A stretch of DNA of 64,000 nt from Botryotinia globosa (taxonomy: Eukaryota > Ascomycota > Leotiomycetes > Helotiales > Sclerotiniaceae). The notes below the pieces were generated by a model. That model worked only from the letters and a program-made list of their open reading frames with translations. It was not told where the DNA came from and did no database searches. Within the stretch, counting starts at the first letter, position 1. Each line of letters starts with the position of its first letter. The stretch is from NCBI GenBank assembly GCA_014898425.1, contig RCSZ01000009.1, positions 1 through 64,000 on the forward strand, written 5' to 3'. The position numbers and the translations under genes were made by a program. Below, in pieces: positions 24,768 through 34,861 of the stretch.

Positions 24768-26030
24768 CTTGTTTAGGTCGATTATCCACTGAATGTGGAT
24801 ATCGAACAATATCGATTAAGCAAGTAACATGCGCCTCGAGCCACGATTTCCACCTCCGCCGTTGTTCAATAGAACTATGTCTGCCACGATCCTCTGCTTG
24901 ATTCACTCCACGGCCGAGTGGAATCCTTCAATTGTCTCCTCGAATCTATGCTGTTGTCGTGGGGTGTTGAATACAGTGTTGTCGCGAGTAATGAGCAAAC
25001 TAGACCCCGATCGCGCACGATAATCACACTAAAGTGGGTACTCTTTCTGAACCGCGAATGGTGTCGGGATTTTGAAATTTGAAAACAACAATATCACGAC
25101 AAGTCGAGGTAATTTGTGCAGATAACTATAGGGAAGTTTGATAGGTCGATGAGTACCTGTAACGAGAGTGCGACGATCAATGCCGTCTGAAAAGAGGCCG
25201 CCTGCAAGGCAAATTAATGATAAAAGATGTCAGGTAAAAGCCGTGTTTTTGGCCCCGTCCTGCCTTCAACCTCGCCGATATGTAATTCTTGGGAGAGATG
25301 GTAAATAGAAGAATGAACAATGATTGATTAATTAATTACTTTTGGAGCCACAGCTATCTCTGTATCGTAGGGAAGGAAGTGAATTGCGCGAAGTTTATAA
25401 AATGCAAAAGGAGAATCCGGGGGGATGAATAACCCTATAATACCTTCTGGGCCTTGCTTTTGGGAATCCTTGTGAAGTTGTTGTGTGGGTGGTGGGTGGT
25501 GTGCGGTGGTTGAGATTGTTGTTCTGTGGTTCTGTGGTTCTGTGGTTCAGGTCGAGAAAGAGGACCCTGTCACGATGGGAATTTTGGGGGGGGATCTGAG
25601 AGGAAAAGGTGCACCAGAAAGTCCGATTATGTTATGATGTGTGTGTACACTCTTCCGTAGGAAGTTACCTGTGAACGTCGCGAAGACGGTAATACTAAGT
25701 ATAGATGTCAGGGTGAGGTGTAGAGACCACGTATGTAGTATGCTTCTACTGTAGCATGGAGGTAGCGATGACTAATCATGGAAAAGATGAAAGGGGACAT
25801 CGATTGCACATTTGACGGGAACGAGACACCGTACTCAAGAACTTTCTTCCTTTTCTCCTTGATGCCAGTTGCTTCCCACGTGCTAGCCAAAGAAAAAAGG
25901 TGGCAGGATTACAGCATTCGACACTTCTACCCTAAGCCAAATGAAGAGTAGCCCTTTATCATGTGATATGCAAGCTAGTGTAATCCTAGTGCCATATCGG
26001 ACATTCGCTTAAGGAAAGCTTTGACATCTC
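24768..26030. other. ptaB upstream region
   Basis: 1.26 kb with no supported ORF. The octamer TTCTGTGG is repeated three times in tandem at 25522-25545 inside a G/T-rich stretch. Part of this probably is a long 5' untranslated leader of ptaB, as is common for developmental regulators; that is inference. Confidence 0.45.
25522..25549. repeat. tandem TTCTGTGG repeat
   Basis: Three exact copies followed by a partial copy (TTC). A small simple repeat upstream of ptaB. Confidence 0.7.
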
Positions 26031-26329
26031 CAATATAAAAATTTATCTTCGATTGCGAAAGCTTCAAATTTTCTCTTCACAAATAACTTTTTTCTTCTTC
26101 TTTATATGACCTACAGCAAGCAATTCTCAGATCACGTCTTGACGATGATTCTTATTATCGCAATGGTCGCACAAATATGATGAGCGTCAAACTCGACTAA
26201 TAATGGTATGTCTCAATCTTTTCTCTTCTCTTTTCCATACCCATCCACATCTAATGATGACAATTTCAATCGATACTTCTTTTCCCAAATTAATCGACCA
26301 TGATTAAAATTACGCTGTTCGAGAGATAC

Positions 26330-26542
26330 TCACGGGTTGATCTTGTTACTTGCCAGTACATGTTGTCTGAAAGATTCTTCTCGCAATTTATATTTGTTAG
26401 CTTTGGTGTCGGGAATGATTTGTTGACCACCAAACAGATTTTTTCTTCTTCTCTTTCTAGCTTCCTTTTTTTCTGCGCGCAACGGATCGACATGCGCCAA
26501 TGCAACGTCAACAATCGCGGCACTCTTCTGCTGCACAACCAT
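26330..26542 (-). other. small basic ORF antisense to the snoRNA host region
   Basis: ATG at 26540-26542 opens 70 codons, with a very basic segment (EARKRRRK) and no recognised domain; it ends at a stop, or could splice at a GTGAGT overlapping that stop. It lies antisense to the predicted first intron of the snoRNA host. Coding status is doubtful. Confidence 0.2.
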
Positions 26543-26746
26543 GTGGCTCAAAGTTCGGGGATTATGTTGTCATGGTTAATGGCAATGCTTATAAGCATGC
26601 ATGATCCAATATGATCACTGGTGCAGCAAATCTTTTCGCGACTTAATTGCTATCTCATTTTGATTAACTAACAAACAGCACATCATCTTTCTGCTTACTC
26701 TTATCAAAGGTTAGTCTTTCTCTCTTTCCATACTTTTCCCCCCGCT

Positions 26747-26852
26747 TCACTATGATGAAACACATACCACATTCGCAGTTTTCACTCGAGTCCTCGCCTT
26801 AGAACCTAAATAGAGGACAGATGAGGGTATATCTTCCTTGGATGTCTGATCA
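26747..26852 (+). ncRNA. snR128: U14 C/D box snoRNA (snR128)
   Basis: Box C ATGATGA is at 26752-26758 and box D CTGA at 26846-26849, a spacing of 87 bases. The conserved U14 domain A core ACATTCGCAGTTT is at 26769-26781. Directly before box D is CTTCCTTGGATGT (26833-26845), which is complementary to 18S rRNA ACATCCAAGGAAG. The fifth base before box D pairs with the C that U14 methylates (Cm414 in yeast numbering). The same blocks in the same order occur in yeast and vertebrate U14. U14 is required for 18S rRNA processing as well as methylation. A terminal stem next to the boxes is weak (GCTT with AAGC). It lies inside a predicted intron, 26710-26919, so it is probably released by splicing and debranching. 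Confidence 0.9.
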
Positions 26853-27003
26853 AAGCAATCAATCCACAATGTTATTACTGCAGTATCTTGATGAACCCAA
26901 GACTAACATTGCTTCACAGACAGGGCTCTTCTATGCTTTATCACATCGATTGGAAAACTGGCACAGCCGTTGAAATACATAGAATATACGAAATAATATA
27001 ATT

Positions 27004-27254
27004 TCAATCAGCAATACAATCCGTTCCAATGTGCTCCCCATGACGCATACGCGCATCTTTTTCCCTTTTCGCAGTATACAGCACTTCCCAAACACTCTGG
27101 CCCTTACCCCCTTTCCCATCGTGGATCGGTTCAACCTGTGGTATAGGCCTATTTTTGGAGGAAGAAGATTGACTTTTCGTCCGATTACTCACCGAGGTAT
27201 CTTGAATCCTTTCAGGGGTTGTGGATATTTTGGTCCATATCTTTTGGCCGACAT
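27004..27254 (-). CDS. small spliced ORF of unknown function
   Basis: ATG at 27252-27254. Exon 1 27193-27254 and exon 2 27004-27148 are joined over a 44-bp intron (GTGAGT to AAATAG) to give 68 residues. The joined protein begins MSAKRYGPKYPQPLKGF and ends with EHIGTDCIAD. It is hydrophilic, without signal peptide or membrane segment. The second exon reads like coding sequence (KGGKGQSVWEVLYTAKREKD). I do not recognise it. The intron is at the lower size limit for this genome, so the model is tentative. It lies between the U14 host and LYS2. Confidence 0.4.
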
Positions 27255-27782
27255 ACTTTGTTGCTCAGCGCGAACCTTTATAATTGCTATCATATCTATC
27301 CTTTAATAAAAACACACAATCTCTGAATCACAACTCTGATTAATTTGAACTTGTCGTGACCAATTATGTGATGCACTTTGTCTTGGAAATTCCTGCGGTA
27401 TTATGGATTTCGTCCTCACCGTCTTCTACGATCGATCAGAACTTCATCTGGTGACTCAAGTCGGCATTAAAAATTGGCCCGTGATATTATTAGAAATCGT
27501 CGGCACAAAACCACTCTTCATCGATTTTCTTGAACAATAAAATGCGTCCGGGGATGTCGATTTCACCCTGGCCATGACTTCTCTCACAGTTGGACTTCAC
27601 ATGAATATACTATCTTCATGCATAAGAATATGATGAGCGCAATGTAAATGCAAAGGACACATTCTGAATACCCTCACAGGTGGCTCTTCGCTTTGTTTTC
27701 GATTTGTTTTTGTTTCTTATGCTCGCTCCCTATGAAACTATGACTTATCCATATGAATGCAGATAGAAATCCAAATCTCCCC
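27255..27782. other. intergenic, nothing recognised
   Basis: A/T-rich sequence between the small ORF and the LYS2 stop codon. It would hold the LYS2 3' untranslated region and the start region of the small ORF. Confidence 0.5.
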
Positions 27783-30700
27783 TTAAACCAATGCACCTCT
27801 TCCTCCAACTCTCAACAGTGCAATCTTTTGCTCGGGACTAATTTTCACCTCCGGTAATTTCTTTCCCTTCCCCTCCTCTGGCAAACTCAAGAATCCAATG
27901 CCTGCCAAATAAGCAAGAGAGTTGCCCATGATGTTCTCATCCAAATAACCACCTGCGCTTAGATCCTCGCCCGTGAATTCTGCATCCGCTTTAAGTGACG
28001 CAGCAGCATTGACATCGTCCATCTCTGGAGCAATGGTGTCAGCTGGGAGATCTGAGGTAGCGAAATGGTAAAGAGGCATAAGTGCATGTTGTTCCTTCTC
28101 CGGATTGGTATTCGCGGCGTATTCCACGAGTTTTTGACTCCAGACTGAATATTCGACCTCAGGGGCATCGTAACCATATGCTTCGAGTGTGGACAAGTAT
28201 TGAGAAAATGTTAATCTGGGATGACTTGTAACTTGAGCGACACCAAGTGGTGTTTTAGCGGGGTGAAGAGCGCAGGCTATAACGACACGCGCGACGTGAT
28301 TGACAGGGACTTGATTGACTGTGTTGGAGATGCGTGGACGGCAGGAGAGCTGAATGCACCCTTTCGCCATGCGGATCAGGAAATCATCTGTGTTGGTTAC
28401 GCCAGAGATCTTGTCGCCGGTAATATAACCGGGTCGAACAACCGTACCGCGCAAACCGCGGGAACCGGCTATGCGGACGAGATATTCGGCTACCCATTTT
28501 GATTGACCGTAGCCTGTTCCGAGACCCTTTGCTGAACCAGACAGGTCGTCTTCTTCGGATACAACGACACCAGACCTTGATTGTTGGACGAAGTGGTCCG
28601 TGTCAAGGACAGAGGTAGATGAGACGAAGGAGAGACGTTTGGGAATTCCAGTTGCGCAAAGGGAAAGAATGTCGAGAGTTCCCTTTACGTTTGCAGGCTT
28701 GAGATTTTGATATGGGTAGACCCAATGGACTTGGGCTCCATTATGAATGATGACATTTGCGGTCTCAGAGACAGTCTTCCAATCTTCCGGGGAGAGACCT
28801 AGTTGGGGTTCCCCGAGATTACCAACGACGCAGGAGATGCGTGATTCCCAAGAAGGATCCCAAACTCCGTAGGCTTGGCAAGTTTGAATGACACGATCGA
28901 GAGCTGCCTTAGAGTCGAGTGCTCGCACGTGAGCAATAACTTTGATCGGCTGAGAGCGGGAAAGGAGATCGCGCATCAGATAGGAACCAAGGAAACCAGA
29001 AGCGCCTGTAAGGAAGACGGTAAGAGGTGTGGTTGAAGTGATCTTCTCATCCGCTGAGGGGAATGTTGATGGGAGGGTTTTGGCTAGGGCATGAGCGTCT
29101 CCTTCGTAATCTTCTGCAACTTCTATTTCTTCCTTCACATCGCCATCGGATGACGATCTACGTGCGATTTCTGCGGCGAACCCTTTCAATGTTGGGTTTC
29201 GGAAGATGACACTCATGTTGATGTTAATACCGGTCCACTTTTTATTGACCTTGAAGAGCATTTGTTGTGCCAAGATACTGTGGCCTCCAATATCGAAGAA
29301 TGAATCATCAGGATTGATTGTTCTTTCATCAATAGTAGGGATTAATGATCCCCAGATAGCTGCAACCTCTTTCTCACTATCTGAAAGCTCAGAATATGCA
29401 CCAACAGGTCTTGCTGCCTGTAATTGTGCAGCATCTGGGAATGGAAGCGCGGGCTTGTCCTTCTTTCCGTTTGGATTCAGGGGGAATTTTTCCAAGGGAA
29501 TGATGACTTCTGGAATGGCGTAGGATGGCAGCTTAGTCTTGAGATACTTCTTGATATCTTCGCCGAGAGGCCAAAATCTTCGAAGTCTTCCTTGAATTCC
29601 TTCACCACCGTAAGTGTCATCCTCGAGACCTAAGTGCTCTAACCATTGCGCCCACTTTTGCATATCAGGTACGATGTAGCTGACAAGTGTTTGTTCTTCA
29701 TCCTTATTTCTTCTGACCAAAGTGACATTATCCATAACCATGACATGATCTGAGAGGTATTTGTCGATTTCACCAAGTTCGATTCTGAAGCCACGGATCT
29801 TGACCTGATCATCTGCACGGCCAACACATTCCACGTCTCCAGTCTGAATATATCGGCCTAAATCGCCTGATCGATACATTCGATCTCTTGGGCCCTTATA
29901 AAATTCTCTCCAAGGTTCTTCGGATAAGGACTTTGCGTTCTTTGCATCTTCCTCGACCCACTTGGAGTTATCAACAAACCAACTGTCGACGAATTTGGCC
30001 TTGTTGAGTTCGTCACTTCCAAGATAACCTTCAGCAAGTCCAGCAGCTCGAACGTAAATCTCGCCAATCTCTCCAATATCACAGATGCGGTTTCGATTTT
30101 CACGATCAACGATGAGTAATTGGACGTCCTTCATTCCCTTACCAGCTGGAATCACATTTCCCATATTCTCCAAATATTGTGGATCCGAAGCTCGACTTGG
30201 GACCTCGTAGTAACTAACTGCGCGCTGTGTTTCAGTTGTTCCGTACATGTTCACAATGAACACGTTTGGTGCCAATTTCTGAAGCGCCTTACAATCTCTC
30301 TTGATCAGAATATCTCCAACAAAAAAGGAGTGATGAAGAGCTGGGAATTCGGCGCTAGCTCCACCAACTAAAATTTGACCCATTGCGGGTGTCAAATGGG
30401 TAACCGTGGCACCGTGCTCTCTCATCCATTCAGCCAATCTTTCATGTTGAATGTCATCCTTGGATGGAACCAATAATTGAGCACCAAGGAAGAGGGGTGT
30501 AAAGATATCTCTTTGAATAGGATCATGAGCAATACCACTCAACATTGTGAACTTGTCATTCTTAGACAAGCCAAATCTCTCAGCCATCCAGTCAAAGTAA
30601 TATGCAAGAGAGTAATGTCTTCCTCGAACACCCTTTGGACGACCTTCTGAGCCGGAAGTGAATGACAAAGTTGGTGTAGAATCGGGTCCAACAATAACAC

Positions 30701-31280
30701 CAGGACTCTTAGCCTTCCGAGATTGTTGGGCTTGGAAAGCATCCTTCCCTTGATCATCTCCACCGACTAAAGTTCCATCGTCCTTCAATTCGAGACCTGG
30801 GATGTAGGTCTTCAAATCCAGATTTTCGGCGATGAAATTGCGTACTTTCTCCGTTAACTCTCCCGCCTCTCTGGTAGCTTTGTCGATCACGACCAAAGCT
30901 CTTGGTCTTGCAACATCAAGGTAGATGTTTTGGCGATCGGGAGGATATGAAGGATCAATAACTGAGAAAATAGCACCGGCTTTCAAGATACCCATGACAG
31001 TGACAACCAAGTCCACACCACGGTAACTATATGACATGACGACTTCATTTCGTTGAACTCCACGCTCCACCAAATGATGAGCTAGGATATTTGAAGCTTC
31101 GTTGATTTGTCGGTAGGTGAATTCTCTCCTTGGGGAAGTAGCTGAGGCGGTTTCCACGACACAAAGTCTGTCAGGATGAGCTTCAGCATTTGCAGTGAAG
31201 ATATCTTGAATAGCACCACGGAAAGCAGACCAATGAAGATCTGATGTTGGGTCTGGTAATTCGAAGTTTGTTGATGCCAT
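27783..31280 (-). CDS. LYS2: L-2-aminoadipate reductase large subunit (alpha-aminoadipate-semialdehyde dehydrogenase)
   Basis: Single exon, 1165 residues. The enzyme activates 2-aminoadipate with ATP, loads it on a phosphopantetheine arm and reduces it with NADPH in the fungal lysine route. Adenylation domain about 15-610: SFTSGSEGRPKG (206-217), MYGTTE (345-350), YRSGDLGRY (469-477), KIRGFRIELGEID (494-506). Carrier domain about 635-710 with FFDIGGHS; Ser668 is the phosphopantetheine site. Thioester reductase domain from about 752: FLTGASGFLGSYL (NADP-binding) and GYGQSKWVAEYL (YxxxK-type catalytic). The length is typical for filamentous ascomycetes; the yeast protein has an additional N-terminal part. 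A partial Gcn4/CPC1 core (TGACTC, minus strand of 31704-31710) lies 430 bp upstream and is weak evidence for amino-acid control. Confidence 0.97.
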   Translation of the reverse strand: MASTNFELPDPTSDLHWSAFRGAIQDIFTANAEAHPDRLCVVETASATSPRREFTYRQINEASNILAHHLVERGVQRNEVVMSYSYRGVDLVVTVMGILKAGAIFSVIDPSYPPDRQNIYLDVARPRALVVIDKATREAGELTEKVRNFIAENLDLKTYIPGLELKDDGTLVGGDDQGKDAFQAQQSRKAKSPGVIVGPDSTPTLSFTSGSEGRPKGVRGRHYSLAYYFDWMAERFGLSKNDKFTMLSGIAHDPIQRDIFTPLFLGAQLLVPSKDDIQHERLAEWMREHGATVTHLTPAMGQILVGGASAEFPALHHSFFVGDILIKRDCKALQKLAPNVFIVNMYGTTETQRAVSYYEVPSRASDPQYLENMGNVIPAGKGMKDVQLLIVDRENRNRICDIGEIGEIYVRAAGLAEGYLGSDELNKAKFVDSWFVDNSKWVEEDAKNAKSLSEEPWREFYKGPRDRMYRSGDLGRYIQTGDVECVGRADDQVKIRGFRIELGEIDKYLSDHVMVMDNVTLVRRNKDEEQTLVSYIVPDMQKWAQWLEHLGLEDDTYGGEGIQGRLRRFWPLGEDIKKYLKTKLPSYAIPEVIIPLEKFPLNPNGKKDKPALPFPDAAQLQAARPVGAYSELSDSEKEVAAIWGSLIPTIDERTINPDDSFFDIGGHSILAQQMLFKVNKKWTGININMSVIFRNPTLKGFAAEIARRSSSDGDVKEEIEVAEDYEGDAHALAKTLPSTFPSADEKITSTTPLTVFLTGASGFLGSYLMRDLLSRSQPIKVIAHVRALDSKAALDRVIQTCQAYGVWDPSWESRISCVVGNLGEPQLGLSPEDWKTVSETANVIIHNGAQVHWVYPYQNLKPANVKGTLDILSLCATGIPKRLSFVSSTSVLDTDHFVQQSRSGVVVSEEDDLSGSAKGLGTGYGQSKWVAEYLVRIAGSRGLRGTVVRPGYITGDKISGVTNTDDFLIRMAKGCIQLSCRPRISNTVNQVPVNHVARVVIACALHPAKTPLGVAQVTSHPRLTFSQYLSTLEAYGYDAPEVEYSVWSQKLVEYAANTNPEKEQHALMPLYHFATSDLPADTIAPEMDDVNAAASLKADAEFTGEDLSAGGYLDENIMGNSLAYLAGIGFLSLPEEGKGKKLPEVKISPEQKIALLRVGGRGALV

Positions 31281-32424
31281 GTTTGTTAGATTTTCTTTTT
31301 TTTTGAATGGTGGGGTTTGGAGGGGTAAAAGTTGAGCAAGATTTTAAATGATGCTTGAAATGTTTAGATTTGAGAAGGATTTCAACTACCTACTTCAAAT
31401 CAAAACAGGTTCCAATTGCCGTTTGTATGTTTCTCTACTCGAACTTTGTATATTTGAATCAACGTATCCTCGAGGAGGGTTGAATCAGTCGTGGAGAGGT
31501 TTCCGTGATACTGTTGGGAGTGTGAATCACTGGTACGGTAGGTTTTAAGACGATAAATCAATCGATGTCTGCGGGATGTAGGAAGATAGGTTTCTGGGTA
31601 TGAACTGAGGAAGGAGTAGCTTAAAAGAAAAAAGAGAAGAGCATAGGAAAGAGAAATCGAGATATGTAGAGATCTTCTCCGATTATATGGAGAAAAGAAT
31701 TGGGAGTCATACACACCCGACCTGCCACACACACACACGTGCTTCAATCCAGAAAAGTTCAGCCGAAGATCAACCGACATTTTTCACCTCAAAATATGCC
31801 AAGTGAAGAAATCCCATTCCGTCATCGGACCATCACGTGGTCATCATAGATACGTCCATCGACCCCTTGCCATTGAGATCTTCAGTGTTTGTTCACAGAA
31901 ATTCAGAATGGAGAAAGGAGAGCGGAGAAAAGTTAATCCAGCCCTTCTCTTCCCAGATAGAACCAATCAAATGAGACGCGACCCTTGGTTTTTACGGGTC
32001 TATGCGTTCCACTATTTATCTCCTATCTACTCCATACTCCGTACTCCGTAGAATTATTCAAATGTCAAACATCCATCTCCATTCTCGATTCCCGACAACT
32101 TTAATACTTTATTTCAATTTCTGTCCTTTCTCCACATTGTCTTCTTTCTAGATTTCTATCCATACTCAAACTACACTCCCTTGGCAGGTGAATCTATCCC
32201 AGCTAAGACTTTCCTCTCAAGAAAGTCGAGGATTTGGACGAAGTCCTTCATTGTACGTACTTGCGTTTGATACACACTCGGTATACGTCAGCTCATGTAA
32301 AAGGACAACTTTCATCAATCTTTTCCGAGTCCAAACTTACCATTCGATTTCTCAATGTGGTACTAGAAAGCATTGGTCTTCTAGTTTAATAGATAATCCT
32401 TTTGTCTCTATTCTCTTTCTCATA
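31281..32424. promoter_or_regulatory. divergent upstream region of LYS2 and the type II membrane protein gene
   Basis: 1.14 kb between start codons. It has a T-rich LYS2 leader, a CA-dinucleotide run near 31723-31738 and a TGACTC core at 31704-31710 (minus). From 32188 to the ATG at 32425 the right-hand gene's frame stays open for 79 codons without an ATG. Confidence 0.4.
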
Positions 32425-34284
32425 ATGCCTGTTCAACGAACCTTCTTTGGGACACCCATACCTCATGTCCCCCCTCGTCGCATGGCCGTTCTTCTCGGCA
32501 CCATTGCAATCTTCGCTGTCATTACATTAGTATTTACTCTACCCAACTCGATACCATCCGGCCCATCACTCGGCAGATTTACAGACCATCGCATGTCATT
32601 ACCCAAACTTCCTAAACAATTACCTTCACCGAGTATCCTCAATCCATTCCGACAAGCAGCACATGCTCCACCGGTTCAGAAGAATAGTGAATACGGCGAG
32701 TCTAAATGGCATGCTAATTGGAATTGGTTGAGTCCATTTTCATCATCAGTGACTTTGGACGAAAATCGATCCCTACTACCACCTCTCGTCGAACGTCCAA
32801 CCATTTACACATACTACGATCATACAATAGAAAAGGATAATGAGTTGAAAGACGCGGAGAATGCAGTCTTGGTTACTTGGAGAAGGGCATGGTGGGCGCA
32901 AGGCTTTAAACCCATCATTTTGAGTCCTGCGGAAGCCATGAACAATCCATTATATCCCGAGTTACAACGGCTTGAAGTTGAAAATTCCCTGAAAACAGAT
33001 TTGACCAGATGGTTGGCTTGGGAAAATATGGGAACCGGATTACTTTGCAATTACCTTACGCTTCCAATGGGTCCCTACGAAGACCAAACTCTGAGCTACT
33101 TGAGAAGAGGAGTATATCCATTATTGACGAGATACGAAAAAATGGGAAGTGGTATCTTCGCAGGATCCAAGGCGGATATCACAGCAGCTGTCAAAGTGGC
33201 TTTAGCAAACCCAAGTTTGAAAGATGCCAAAGATTTCATTAGTGCTGTCCCAACGGATACTTTCGAAATCGATCCTTCCCATGATTCCTTAGCTTTTTAT
33301 CAGACCAAAACCCTCGAGGAGAAATACCCACAAGTCGCGAAAGAGTATGAAGCGAATAAAGCAGCGGGTATGAAATTATTAAACAATCTGATGATATCTC
33401 ATCTTCATCAAACATGGCAAAACATCTTTACCAAAGGGATCTCCGTGGTTAAACCGGAACCAGAACATATGTCGTATGTTGTCGAACCTGCTTTGCAACT
33501 TGCTGAATATCTTGCACAATGCCCCGATTCGCCAATGCCAGCATCTTGCCCTCCAAATCGACCAAAGTGCAAGCCGTGTGTCGCTTCGTCTCCGATGACG
33601 ATTACTACACCTGCTTTCTACCGCAATACATCAGGTCTTTATACCATTGGAACTGTTCCCCATCCTTACACAATGTCTACATTGACCAGCTTCCAAGAAA
33701 GTATTGATGTTCCGTGGATCAGACGAGAGTCTCCTCGTGATGCTTGGCTCTCCACACTTACCAAAGAACTTCTCGGTACAGGTGTTTCGGGTACTCCACG
33801 AATCATTAAATTCAAAGAGGCAGTCGCTAGCCCTCATGGAACATCCCATTCCCTCTGGCTCACAGCCGAGAAGGAAGTTCCCTCGGATCTAGACTGGCAT
33901 TTCGGCTTCACCATCCCTCGCAATGCAACTGACACAGGAAAATCAGAAACTCCTGTCCCAGGCCCAGAACGTAGACCAAAACCAGTTCACGATCCAAAAG
34001 ACGGGCCAATACCCACTGAGGAGGATAAGAATAAGGAAGCACTTTTGTTGGAAAAAGCAAAAGCATTTGGTGGGAGCACTGCAAAGGAGGATTTGAAGAT
34101 TAAGGGGGCTGTTGAGGCGTGGAACCTAGCCGACACAGAAGCGTGGAGATTTGCAAGGGCTTTCTTGGCGAGATCAAGAGTCGAGAGGTCAAAGTGGGAG
34201 GAGGAGGAGAAGAAATATGCTGGGGGTGCGGGGGCTGAGAGGGGAAAAGAGAGTGGATGGGGCAGATGGTTTGACGACAAATAA
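32425..34284 (+). CDS. uncharacterised type II membrane protein, possibly glycosyltransferase-like
   Basis: Single exon, 619 residues from the first ATG. Residues about 20-42 form one membrane helix (MAVLLGTIAIFAVITLVF) after a short basic tail, suggesting a Golgi-type type II protein with a large lumenal part. The lumenal domain has TWRRAWWAQGFKPIIL, RWLAWENMGTGLLCNYLTLPM and a Cys-rich loop (CPDSPMPASCPPNRPKCKPC). The combination resembles nucleotide-sugar transferases where a W-A-GF-P-IL segment is followed by an RW..W...G segment, but no clear DXD motif is seen, so I do not assign a reaction. The C-terminal 120 residues are charged and low in complexity. It seems to be a conserved fungal protein of unknown role. 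Confidence 0.7.
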   Translation: MPVQRTFFGTPIPHVPPRRMAVLLGTIAIFAVITLVFTLPNSIPSGPSLGRFTDHRMSLPKLPKQLPSPSILNPFRQAAHAPPVQKNSEYGESKWHANWNWLSPFSSSVTLDENRSLLPPLVERPTIYTYYDHTIEKDNELKDAENAVLVTWRRAWWAQGFKPIILSPAEAMNNPLYPELQRLEVENSLKTDLTRWLAWENMGTGLLCNYLTLPMGPYEDQTLSYLRRGVYPLLTRYEKMGSGIFAGSKADITAAVKVALANPSLKDAKDFISAVPTDTFEIDPSHDSLAFYQTKTLEEKYPQVAKEYEANKAAGMKLLNNLMISHLHQTWQNIFTKGISVVKPEPEHMSYVVEPALQLAEYLAQCPDSPMPASCPPNRPKCKPCVASSPMTITTPAFYRNTSGLYTIGTVPHPYTMSTLTSFQESIDVPWIRRESPRDAWLSTLTKELLGTGVSGTPRIIKFKEAVASPHGTSHSLWLTAEKEVPSDLDWHFGFTIPRNATDTGKSETPVPGPERRPKPVHDPKDGPIPTEEDKNKEALLLEKAKAFGGSTAKEDLKIKGAVEAWNLADTEAWRFARAFLARSRVERSKWEEEEKKYAGGAGAERGKESGWGRWFDDK

Positions 34285-34861
34285 ATGTATCGTTGAGAAT
34301 TTGTAGACGCTTTCTGCAGTGGAAGGATATACACAAAGAAAGTCTTTCATATTTTTTATGCGCTTAAGCGAATCGAGGCGACATGTGTATGCCAATATTT
34401 TTTTACTGTACAATGGATAATAGTTGTGGGGATATTGTTCGGCGTTCAGGGGTATGCAGAGCATTTGTGTACCAATACCATGTCAATATGAATGCCAGTC
34501 AGTACCAGCGTTCGTGTTAAACCAAATATTTTAGTTTTCAACAAAACATGTCATTATTTTCACAATTAAAGAGACTCGATGATTTTTGTATGATTTTATT
34601 GATATTCCTTTCGATATGGAGTCACGCTCGCTACGCTAAAATGTTCACTTCAACTTCATTAACAGCAAAAACTTTCATCTCCTCCGCTCCGCTCTGGGTA
34701 TCGCCGTATCCATTTATATCCATATAATACAATCGGTCGTTCGTAATTCGTGATGCATGCAATTATCCACCCATTCATCCATGCGTTCATGCGTGTAAAA
34801 AGGGAAAAGGGTATGGTATAGTACAATGTGGTGTGATGTAAGATAAGAGAGGCAAGGTAAT
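34285..34861. other. convergent 3' regions, nothing recognised
   Basis: 577 bp between two genes that end toward each other. A/T-rich untranslated sequence only. Confidence 0.5.

Larger units (their letters stand above)
26060..26990 (+). ncRNA. putative spliced non-coding host transcript of U14 snoRNA
   Basis: A TATA-like AATATAAAAATTTAT occurs at about 26032, followed by a C/T-rich start region. Splice signals on the plus strand suggest a donor GTATGT at 26206, acceptor AACTAACAAACAG ending 26678, a 31-base exon 26679-26709, donor GTTAGT at 26710, and a GACTAAC branch with CTTCACAG ending 26919. The exons have no long ORF. The last intron contains the U14 sequence. The borders of the transcript are estimates, and the first intron (about 470 bp) may contain further exons or snoRNAs. 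Confidence 0.5.

Noticed and set aside
29206..29633. Plus-strand frames antisense to LYS2
   Set aside because: Shadow frames of a well supported gene.
31704..31710. Gcn4/CPC1 site upstream of LYS2
   Set aside because: Only the TGACTC core is present without the final A/T, and it is 430 bp from the ATG; too weak for a separate regulatory feature.
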